This document shows, one piece after another, positions 43,223 through 50,141 of a stretch of 50,141 nucleotides of DNA. Position 1 is the first letter of the stretch; each line of letters starts with the position of its first letter. Source of the DNA: Rubripirellula sp. (lineage in GTDB: Bacteria > Planctomycetota > Planctomycetia > Pirellulales > Pirellulaceae); assembly GCA_029213145.1 (NCBI GenBank), contig JARGNK010000008.1, forward strand, positions 44,991 to 95,131. Direction: 5' to 3'. Both the position numbers and the translations under genes were made by a program. Under the pieces are notes generated by a model. It did not search any database. It was not told the origin of the DNA and worked only from the letters and a program-made list of their open reading frames with translations.

Positions 43223-44182
43223 CTAGTTTTCAACCGCTTCGGTCTGCTTGGGCGTTTCGGCCTCATCTTCCGGTTGTTCCGAATCGGTTTTTGTTTTTTT
43301 GGGTGACGCCTTTGTCTTGTTAGCTGCTGCTTCGCTTGTTTTCGCTTTTGTTGGTTTCAGCTCTTCCTGCAAAAACTCGTACGCTTTTTTTAACGCGATT
43401 GGATCGGAGGCAGCTTGCATGTGCCCAGCACCCTGAATGGTATACATCTCAGTTCGTACACCAGCCTCCTTTAGCGCGGTGTAACAATTTTCGCTCCACG
43501 TCACTGGGACCAGCGTATCGCTCGTTCCATTAAAAAAGAACGTGGGTGGGTCAGCTGAATCGACGAACGCCGTGGAGGAGGCCAAACGAAACTTTTCGGG
43601 CTCAGTTTTTAGATTGCCACCCATCCAGTATTCAGCCCAATTTCCTTGATCCGGGAAAAAGCGAAAGTCGGTTGGTGCACCACCGGCGACGCAGCACTGG
43701 ATTCGCGTATCGATATTCCCATTCTGTTCACAAGGCGCCTCCCCCGTGGTTGCCAAGAGGGAGACCAAATGACCTCCGGCCGAATAGCCGATAGCACCAA
43801 GCCTGGTCGTGTCAGCTTTGTATTTCGAGCCGTTTTTGCGGATCCATTTAACGGCTGCACGGCAATCTTCGATCTGTGCCGGGAACTTATGTTTGGGGGC
43901 CAAGCGGTAATCGATGGCAAAGCAAACGAATCCCATTCGGGCCAACGCAATCGCATAACCACGTAATTGGATGCGACTGCCCGAGCGCCAAGCACCACCA
44001 TGCACAACTAGCACGGCAGGGTAGGTTCCCTCGTCTTTGGGCACGAAGGCATCCATTAGTAACTCTCGCTCGCCAACTTGGCTGTAAACGATTTTTTCGC
44101 GAACGTCGTATTGAGCCTCGGCTGCCGGTAGTTGGCTGGCAGCGATCAGGCAACCGAAAAAGGCGAGACATCGAATTGGCAT
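43223..44182 (-). CDS. Secreted alpha/beta-hydrolase esterase (BD-FAE-like)
   Basis: A 319-residue exported esterase. A signal peptide (CLAFFGCLIAASQLPAAEA) precedes an alpha/beta-hydrolase domain with oxyanion HGGAW, nucleophile elbow GYSAGGH, acid residue probably in FNGTSDTLVP, and catalytic histidine in GAGHMQ. The pattern is like bifunctional acetylxylan/feruloyl esterases and related carboxylesterases, so deacetylation of a plant or algal polysaccharide is a plausible role. The last 45 residues are a Lys/Ala/Thr/Glu-rich tail (KPTKAKTSEAAANKTKASPK and on) without a domain. AGGAG lies six bases before the ATG. The YbaK-type gene is upstream on the same strand, 114 bp away. Confidence 0.85.
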   Translation of the reverse strand: MPIRCLAFFGCLIAASQLPAAEAQYDVREKIVYSQVGERELLMDAFVPKDEGTYPAVLVVHGGAWRSGSRIQLRGYAIALARMGFVCFAIDYRLAPKHKFPAQIEDCRAAVKWIRKNGSKYKADTTRLGAIGYSAGGHLVSLLATTGEAPCEQNGNIDTRIQCCVAGGAPTDFRFFPDQGNWAEYWMGGNLKTEPEKFRLASSTAFVDSADPPTFFFNGTSDTLVPVTWSENCYTALKEAGVRTEMYTIQGAGHMQAASDPIALKKAYEFLQEELKPTKAKTSEAAANKTKASPKKTKTDSEQPEDEAETPKQTEAVEN

Positions 44183-44296
44183 TTAAATTCTCCTGTGCAG
44201 GGACGGAAAAGCAGTCTACCACTAAATGGGAAACATCCAAGAACGGAGCAGGATGGTTACTGCTTGCAGCCACCAGCACAGGATTCAAATTAGGGC

Positions 44297-44773
44297 TCAG
44301 CTTGGCGGGGTAGCCTCGGCGATTGTCCCCAAGTGTGGGTTTTCTGCCCGGATGTAGTCGTCACACCGCATGCTGATGGAAATCGCGTGGTCTCCAGCGT
44401 TGAAATTGATGCGAGAATTATTCAGTAACGTTTCGTCACAATAGGTCGTCAGGTCGAATAAACTGCCGAATGGCGGGATTGAGCCTGGCTTCAGGCCGGT
44501 GATTTGCAGAACTTCCTCGGGCGTCGCAAACCGCAGTTTGCGCCAGCCAAACTGTCGCCGCACAGCTCTCCCGGCCAACCGCATGTCTGCCGGTATTACA
44601 AATTGAAACATCTCTTTGTCGCATTTGCAGATCAATGCCTTGGCGCCGGTTTGAAGAGCAACTCCTCGGATGCGAGCCGCTTCTTCGCTCGTATAGACAG
44701 GTTCATGGTGGGATACTGCGTATTCGATCGACTGTTCGTCTAAGAGCGTTTTGATTTGTTCAAAGACTGTCAT
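44297..44773 (-). CDS. YbaK/EbsC-type aminoacyl-tRNA deacylase
   Basis: A 158-residue cytoplasmic protein of the YbaK/ProX family, which clears misacylated tRNAs such as Cys-tRNAPro or Ala-tRNAPro. Features: VSHHEPVYTSEEAAR, the conserved lysine in GAKALICKCDK, FQFVIPADMRL, ATPEEVLQITG and GSIPPFG, the last being the substrate-loop signature. Which amino acid it edits cannot be told. ATG at 44773 with AAGG upstream is chosen; the frame continues upstream to 44830 but adds 19 basic residues with no family match. Confidence 0.82.
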   Translation of the reverse strand: MTVFEQIKTLLDEQSIEYAVSHHEPVYTSEEAARIRGVALQTGAKALICKCDKEMFQFVIPADMRLAGRAVRRQFGWRKLRFATPEEVLQITGLKPGSIPPFGSLFDLTTYCDETLLNNSRINFNAGDHAISISMRCDDYIRAENPHLGTIAEATPPS

Positions 44774-45035
44774 CACCAATGCCTTGTGTGAATTGGGGAA
44801 CGTCCGGAGTGTGTGTTTGCGTTTCAACACCGCCGTTCGATAAAGCTGTGTCCATCGATCAAGCTAGCTCAATCACGAGAATTGAAATCGCTTGCTTGCT
44901 TATCAGTGGAAAGCAGCGGGACGGGTGAGTCAGTTTGAATGGTGATTCGGTCATTCGCTGTCTGTAAATCTGGGTCTCTGGCGATTCCGACGATCGTCAA
45001 GCTCGATTCTGGCAGGCCTGGACATCAGCCAAAGC

Positions 45036-46919
45036 TCACTGCGACTTCGCCGATTCGATCAGGGATTGGGCAGCACGAACTCGCCGGTCGAGGTCTAGCT
45101 GTCGCAACGCTTCCTGTTGGATGCGGCGTTGCCTGCGATCTAGTTTTCCTGTTACTTCCTCAAACAATCCGCTGGGTGCGTTTTCAAGCGACCAGTCATC
45201 ACTACGCTGTGTTGCAAACGGGATATCGACGTTACGGCTTGCCTGCAAATTTCCCAGGGGACTGCGGGCCCAAGCGTATCGATAATGGATAGGTTCAGTG
45301 ACCATCGGACTGCGCAAGACAATCACCTTCGTGTCTTTTTTAGGGCGACCGCGATCATCTTCACCTATGATCAAGTGGCTCGCTTCGGCAGGATGAAATT
45401 TGCGGTCTTTGCCGGCGACCGCAAACCCCAGGATTGGACCGCCGTTATCAACTGCTTCTCCCGGTTCATCCAGTCGCAGCAAGATTCGTCCTGGTTCGAC
45501 GGTCATTTCTTTCACCATCGGCGGTTTCCAGCGAACGTTGTTTGCAAGTCCGTATTGGGTTGCCAGGGCCCATCTGGCGATTCTTTCTCCTGCCGGAATT
45601 TTCAATTGCGGGTGATACCATCGGCGCCGCAGGTCGTAAGTGCTTGTGAATCCAATGTTCGCATCACCTGCCTCGTAGAGGTCCAGGAAAGTTTGGTATT
45701 GTGCTTCGCGGATGTAGGGGCCGGGATTGGCCATCATTTCGGAGTAATTGTCGAGGGTCTGGATTTCGCCCTCAGTGCATAGCGAGAGGATGCCGAATGG
45801 CAGTTGTGGGTCATTAAAAGCGGCTCGCCACGCGGTGATCATTTCTGGGAAGACGTGACGATACATGATCGCGCCTTGCGTTCCGTTGAAGCAGTTGTTG
45901 TATCCTTGGTGGAAAATCGCCCCTTTGACCTGCAGCCCTTGGATTGGAGCAATCATGCTGGCGTAGCAGTTTCCTGGACGATTTTGATCCATTGGGGGGC
46001 CGGGGCGAAGATCAGTGGGGGCCTGTTCGTTGGCGGGCATTTCCTTGCCTTCTTTTTCGAATCTTGCCACTTTTTGTCGATAGCTTTCGACGCGACTTGC
46101 AAGATCCGCTTGGGGATCCCAGTCAGCAACTTTCTGGTCCCATTCCGCGAGCATGTTGCGGACCGATTCAGCATCGATTTTTCGAAGAACGGGGTCGGGG
46201 GTCCACGCTTCAACGGTGGTTCCGCCACGCGAAACATCAATGATGCCGATCGGAACTTCTGCCGCCATGTGAATGCGGCGTCCAAAGACGTAGCCGATCG
46301 CTGATAATTCACGCGCTACATCGGGTGTGCAGACATCCCAATCGCCTTTGCGGAAGTGACGATTAAACCATCCGCTCCACTCGTGCAAACGGGGGAAACC
46401 AGGTTTGTTGTCAGGCCCGTTTGCTGCCGGAACGGTGAGGATGCGAATGCCTGGGTAATTAGCGGAAATGATTTCGAGCTGCCCGTTCTCAATACGGTCC
46501 AGCGGAAACTCCATGTTGCTTTGCCCGCCCAGCAACCAGACGTCCCCAATCAAAATGTTTTCGAGCTTTAACGTCTTGTGAGAACCTTGCACGGTGAGGG
46601 TGAGCGGTTCGGAGGTCGCCTGCATCGCCGCTAAACGGACTCTCCAGACGCGATTTTCGGCAGTCTTTGCATGCTGCTGCTTGCCACCGAAGGAGACGGT
46701 CACGTTTTCTCCGGCATCGGCCCAGCCCCAAATTGCGATCGGCTTGTCGCGTTGCAAAACCATGTTGGATTGAAATGCATTGCTCACGCAGAGATCTTCG
46801 CCGATCGCTGGAACGTCAATGACATTCTCGCGTGGCATGCCTTTGCGGTTTTGTTGAGCGTCCGCTGCACCGGTGAAGAACAACAGCCAGGGAATCGTCA
46901 GAATGAAAACTCGAAACAT
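45036..46919 (-). CDS. Sialate O-acetylesterase family protein
   Basis: A 627-residue exported protein (signal FILTIPWLLFFTGAADA) of the SASA (sialate O-acetylesterase) family, an SGNH-type esterase that removes acetyl groups from sugars. The first block carries GQSNMEF, with the nucleophile serine. The second conserved block normally reads QGE-x-N; here it is HQGYNNC, with Glu replaced by Tyr. The last block, normally DIHP, reads WYHPQ, keeping the histidine but not the usual aspartate. So either another acid serves the triad or the activity differs. AAGGA lies about eight bases before the ATG. It stands apart from the DUF1501 gene upstream on the same strand. Confidence 0.8.
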   Translation of the reverse strand: MFRVFILTIPWLLFFTGAADAQQNRKGMPRENVIDVPAIGEDLCVSNAFQSNMVLQRDKPIAIWGWADAGENVTVSFGGKQQHAKTAENRVWRVRLAAMQATSEPLTLTVQGSHKTLKLENILIGDVWLLGGQSNMEFPLDRIENGQLEIISANYPGIRILTVPAANGPDNKPGFPRLHEWSGWFNRHFRKGDWDVCTPDVARELSAIGYVFGRRIHMAAEVPIGIIDVSRGGTTVEAWTPDPVLRKIDAESVRNMLAEWDQKVADWDPQADLASRVESYRQKVARFEKEGKEMPANEQAPTDLRPGPPMDQNRPGNCYASMIAPIQGLQVKGAIFHQGYNNCFNGTQGAIMYRHVFPEMITAWRAAFNDPQLPFGILSLCTEGEIQTLDNYSEMMANPGPYIREAQYQTFLDLYEAGDANIGFTSTYDLRRRWYHPQLKIPAGERIARWALATQYGLANNVRWKPPMVKEMTVEPGRILLRLDEPGEAVDNGGPILGFAVAGKDRKFHPAEASHLIIGEDDRGRPKKDTKVIVLRSPMVTEPIHYRYAWARSPLGNLQASRNVDIPFATQRSDDWSLENAPSGLFEEVTGKLDRRQRRIQQEALRQLDLDRRVRAAQSLIESAKSQ

Positions 46920-47267
46920 TCAAAAGTCCTTGTACGGTACTGCTATCGGCATCATCCCAGCTTGGGGGATGCGGGGGTTCTATTCGGTCGACCTTGCCCG
47001 ATGGCTCACGCCACCGGCAGCAGGGTTCTAAACCAACAACGGGGGAACCAGCGCGAAGTGGCTTTCGGACGATCGAAATCAGTGTACTGAGATCAAGATG
47101 GCGAATTCAACTTGGTGAAATGTGCACGGCTCGGCAACATCATAACTGAAAAGGTATTCGGTAGGATTTGCTGGCCCGCTTTGTTCACGGGTGTCGGTCG
47201 GTAACCCACTGCGGGGACCGTGTGCCGGCGATCACTCGCGCTGTTCGGAATGCCGGTAGGTGAGCGT
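46920..47267. other. 348-bp intergenic region
   Basis: Nothing is recognised here beyond the expected promoter of the sialate O-acetylesterase gene. No repeat array is visible. Confidence 0.5.
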
Positions 47268-48767
47268 TTATGCCAGAACTTGATCAACCACGTGGCCATG
47301 CACGTTGGTGAGTCTTCGTTCCAGCCCATTGTGATAAAACGTCAGACGTTCGTGATTGAGCCCCATCAAATGCAGTAACGTTGCATTGAAGTCGTAAACG
47401 GAAGTTTTGTCGACCGCAGCCTTGAATCCAAACTCGTCACTCTCGCCATAGCTAAAACCACGTTTGACTCCGGCTCCGGTCAAAAAGCAGGTAAACGCAT
47501 TGGGGTTGTGGTCGCGACCGGTTCCATTGGCTTGCAAGAACGGCATGCGGCCAAATTCGGTGGCCCAAACGACAAGCGTATTGTCAAGCAGTCCCCGCTG
47601 ACGCATATCGGCGATCAAGGCCGCTGTCGGCTGATCCATGATCTCAGCCTGCATCGCATGCGTATTAAGAATGTTGGAATGCGAATCCCAGTTGGTAATG
47701 CCATTGCCACCAGATGGATCGCTACCATTAAACAGTTGAACGACCCGCACTCCCTTTTCGATTAATCGGCGGGCCAGGATGCAATTCTTGGCGTATTCGC
47801 CACGTAGTTCACTTCCCCCTTCGACGCCGTATGCCTTCAGGGTCGATTCGGTTTCCGCGGACAAGTCCATCACGTCTGGCACAGAGCTTTGCATTTTTCC
47901 CGCCAGCTCATAACTCGCGATCCTTCCGGCAAGATTGGCGTCACCGGGATACTTTTGCATATGTTCGGCGTTGAGACGTGCTAGCAGGTCGACAGTTTGA
48001 CGGTCTGTCTTCGAGCTGATACCGCTGGGGCGTCGCAGATTATTGGGCGGGGATTTGGCATTGAAGTCTGTTCCCTGGAAGGCCGCGGGCAGAAATCCGT
48101 TACCGAAGTTGTTCTTTCCACTCCTCGCCAGGCCTCGCGGATCGTTGATTGCGACAAAGGCCGGCAGTTCTTGGTTCTCCGTGCCAAGTGCGTAGGTGAC
48201 CCAAGCACCGAATGAAGGAAACCCTTCCATCGTGAATCCGGTGTTCATGAAGTTCTCACCCTGCGGGTGAGCACTCGTTTCGGTCGAGAGTGAATGAAAG
48301 AAACAAAAGTCGTCCACTTGATTCGCTAAGTTTGGTAACAGATCCGAGACCATCTTGCCGGTCTCACCCCGTGGTTTGAAGTCCCAGAAGGGTTTGGCAA
48401 TGTCGCCGGTTGGCCCCTCGAATGTGACGGCAGGAATGCCAGGCGGCTTTTGCCCGTGCAGTTTGGTCAGCGCTGGCTTGTAGTCAAAGGTATCCACGTG
48501 GCTGACGGCACCGGGACAATAAATTACGAGGACCTGTTGCGCGGCTGCCTGAAAAGGAGCTTTTCTTGCTGCATAAGGTTGATTCGGATCGATCTCTGGG
48601 CGGATCGGGGATTCCCCGCTTACCGTAGCGGGATCCTCGGCCAGCAGTCCTTCCGTGTTCAGCAAGCTTGCCAATCCAAGTCCCGCTGCCGACAGGCCAG
48701 CGGTGCCGAGAAATCCGCGTCGATCTAGCAGGCGACGCCCATGAAGTGAAAGCTTTTCTAAGCTCAT
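47268..48767 (-). CDS. Tat-exported DUF1501 protein
   Basis: A 499-residue DUF1501 protein. The N-terminal DRRGFLG followed by a hydrophobic stretch (TAGLSAAGLGLASLL) is a twin-arginine signal, so it is exported folded. Family segments include VLVIYCPGAVSHVDTFDYKP, NWDSHSN and LDNTLVVWATEFGRMPF, which fit an alkaline-phosphatase-like fold. Enzymatic activity is unproven. ATG at 48767 is chosen because GAGAGGAAC precedes it; the longer frame to 48791 adds eight residues. It lies 104 bp downstream of the DUF1553 cytochrome on the same strand, the usual planctomycete pairing. Confidence 0.9.
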   Translation of the reverse strand: MSLEKLSLHGRRLLDRRGFLGTAGLSAAGLGLASLLNTEGLLAEDPATVSGESPIRPEIDPNQPYAARKAPFQAAAQQVLVIYCPGAVSHVDTFDYKPALTKLHGQKPPGIPAVTFEGPTGDIAKPFWDFKPRGETGKMVSDLLPNLANQVDDFCFFHSLSTETSAHPQGENFMNTGFTMEGFPSFGAWVTYALGTENQELPAFVAINDPRGLARSGKNNFGNGFLPAAFQGTDFNAKSPPNNLRRPSGISSKTDRQTVDLLARLNAEHMQKYPGDANLAGRIASYELAGKMQSSVPDVMDLSAETESTLKAYGVEGGSELRGEYAKNCILARRLIEKGVRVVQLFNGSDPSGGNGITNWDSHSNILNTHAMQAEIMDQPTAALIADMRQRGLLDNTLVVWATEFGRMPFLQANGTGRDHNPNAFTCFLTGAGVKRGFSYGESDEFGFKAAVDKTSVYDFNATLLHLMGLNHERLTFYHNGLERRLTNVHGHVVDQVLA

Positions 48768-48871
48768 CGTTTTGTTCCTCTCGATTTTCATCCGAAGCAG
48801 GTGTCGCCGTGAGAACGCGAGACCGAGCTGCGAGATGAGTACCCGTCGTTGTTTGCGTTAGGTGTGGAAAC

Positions 48872-50141
48872 TTAAGGCAGGAAGGAGAATTCGTTGGTGT
48901 TGATGATTGCACGACAAACCGTTGCCAAGTCTCCCGATTCGGCGATCGCCACGCATGCGTCGCGTTCAGTGGGAGTGGGGTGACGCCCAAGGAGTAAGGC
49001 GAAACAGCGATCCACCGACGCGGAATCGTCTTCTTCGGTTTCGCGTCTTACGCGATCTGCAATTAACTTGGATTGTTCGATGACAAAATCGCTGTTCATC
49101 AAGTTCAATGCTTGCAGGGGCGTTGTCGACACGGGTCGCTTGGCTCGTACTTGGCCGCAATCGGGGAAGTCGAATGCTGTGAAAATCTGGTCATCCACAC
49201 GTCGCATCCGTTCTTGGTAAATCATTCGTCGCCATGTCTTTGGGCCGTGATTATCCGTCACTTCCCATTGTGAATAGCGTTTCTTGACATTGTGAATGCG
49301 ATAGCTGCGACCTCCGATGGTATCGTCGAGAGATTGCGAGGCTTGTAGGATTGAATCGCGAATAACCTCTGCTTCGACTCGTTTGGGCGGGAAACGCCAT
49401 AGCAGCGAAGACCCAGCATCGACAGCCAGGCCCGCTTTTTTGGGTTGGCTCGCTTGGCGAAATGCATCGGACATCACCAGCAATCGGATGATGTGTTTCA
49501 TGGACCAGGGCTGTGGCGGATCTTGGTTGCTCGCAGTGATCGATTGATTCTCACTTGAATTCTGGCCACGTCTTGAATTCGTGGTCTCTTGCGACAAGGG
49601 GGCAACCAATTCAGCAGCCAGCCAGTCGAGCAATTCGGGATGGGTTGCTGGGGCACCGGCGGCGCCAAAATCACTGGTCGTTGTGACGATGCCCCGACCG
49701 AACACGTGGTGCCAGATTCGGTTCGCGGCAACCCGAGCGGTGAGCGGGTTGGACGGCTCGGTGAGCCACTCGGCAAACGCAACCCGCCGTTTGCGGCCTG
49801 ACGCATAAGGGGCAATTTTAAGATCGCCCGCGAGTTCCTTGAGCCCAGCGGGAAAGACTTCATCGCGAGGGTTTTCTGGGCTGCCGCGTCCAAGGATGTG
49901 CGTCTTGACTGGTTGGGTGAACCGCGCGACGAAGCTGGGTGTCGGGCCTTGTTCGTTCGTTGTCGTTATCAGTTCTTGCAAATCCTCCATCAGGGTGACG
50001 CGTGAAGGATGCTGTTTGTTCAAGCCCGCGAAATCCATCGTCGACGCCACTTGGTTCCAAGGCCCATCCACGTCCGGTGAATCGTCGCCCTGTGAGTCAA
50101 TGCTCTGTACCTCGACGCGGTAGCCACCGAAGTTGAATTTG
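48872..50141 (-). CDS. DUF1553 (PSD1) cytochrome-family protein, 5' part beyond window
   Basis: The C-terminal 423 residues are visible; the frame is open to the window edge, so the start and the N-terminal PSCyt1/DUF1549 domains lie outside. The visible part is the PSD1/DUF1553 domain: GLKELAGDLKIAPYASGRKR, LTARVAANRIWHHVFGRGIV, MSDAFRQAS, and the late RPVSTTPLQALNLMNSDFV segment. An upstream NFGGYRVEVQSID stretch matches the ConA-like region often preceding PSD1. Full-length members usually bear an N-terminal c-type haem and are secreted. It precedes the DUF1501 gene, probably in one transcript. Confidence 0.85.
   Translation of the reverse strand, partial: KFNFGGYRVEVQSIDSQGDDSPDVDGPWNQVASTMDFAGLNKQHPSRVTLMEDLQELITTTNEQGPTPSFVARFTQPVKTHILGRGSPENPRDEVFPAGLKELAGDLKIAPYASGRKRRVAFAEWLTEPSNPLTARVAANRIWHHVFGRGIVTTTSDFGAAGAPATHPELLDWLAAELVAPLSQETTNSRRGQNSSENQSITASNQDPPQPWSMKHIIRLLVMSDAFRQASQPKKAGLAVDAGSSLLWRFPPKRVEAEVIRDSILQASQSLDDTIGGRSYRIHNVKKRYSQWEVTDNHGPKTWRRMIYQERMRRVDDQIFTAFDFPDCGQVRAKRPVSTTPLQALNLMNSDFVIEQSKLIADRVRRETEEDDSASVDRCFALLLGRHPTPTERDACVAIAESGDLATVCRAIINTNEFSFLP

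Noticed and set aside
1..50141. tRNA, rRNA or riboswitch genes
   Set aside because: I scanned for TψC-like GGTTCGA contexts and large conserved rRNA segments; hits such as near 812 and 34896 are inside protein genes and lack a cloverleaf.

Overview
The window looks like a chromosomal segment of a planctomycete, most likely Pirellulaceae (Rhodopirellula-like). This is inferred from moderate GC, long intergenic gaps, few tight operons, and families typical of that group: PSCyt/PSD cytochromes (DUF1585/1587/1588/1592/1595 and DUF1553), Tat-exported DUF1552 and DUF1501 proteins, a DUF1080 multihaem fusion, a redoxin-cytochrome-monooxygenase fusion, sialate O-acetylesterase and GH99-like proteins. 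I found no rRNA, tRNA, CRISPR, transposase or prophage gene.

Layout. 0-9.6 kb: an O/P-type porin, a TolB-propeller/amidohydrolase fusion, a membrane-anchored AsmA-like protein and a GH99-like glycoside hydrolase. 9.6-12.7 kb: a compact malonate cassette (madL, madM and an ACSF3/MatB-type malonyl-CoA synthetase), with a perfect palindrome upstream that resembles the operator of the malonate regulator MatR. 12.7-15.5 kb: a Na/Pi cotransporter with a PhoU-like tail and an HdeD-like DUF308 membrane protein. 16-20 kb: a translationally coupled DUF1592-type cytochrome and Tat-exported DUF1552 protein. 20.3-28.8 kb: mostly housekeeping or small genes (lipoprotein lipase, potassium channel, PhzF, DUF1569, CoA-binding protein, coiled-coil protein, HEAT-repeat secreted protein, Sua5). 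29-41.3 kb: extracytoplasmic proteins (EF-hand repeat protein, five-haem DUF1080/PA14 protein with a following beta-propeller, D-aminoacylase, ConA-like protein, redoxin/cytochrome/copper-monooxygenase/EF-hand fusion). 41.8-50.1 kb: phosphoesterase, esterase, YbaK-type deacylase, sialate O-acetylesterase, DUF1501, and a DUF1553 cytochrome cut by the window end.

How genes work together. MadLM should import malonate and the synthetase should activate it to malonyl-CoA; no decarboxylase is present here. Two separate cytochrome-plus-Tat-protein pairs (16-20 kb and 47.3-50.1 kb) and the 30.5-35.8 kb multihaem/propeller pair look like periplasmic redox modules for compounds not yet known.

The most distinctive DNA feature is many short direct tandem repeats (12-20 bp units, 2-6 copies; 30 bp in one gene). 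Most lie between genes. Three contain the stop codon of the neighbouring gene in their first copy, and in two of these the repeats place stops in all three frames.
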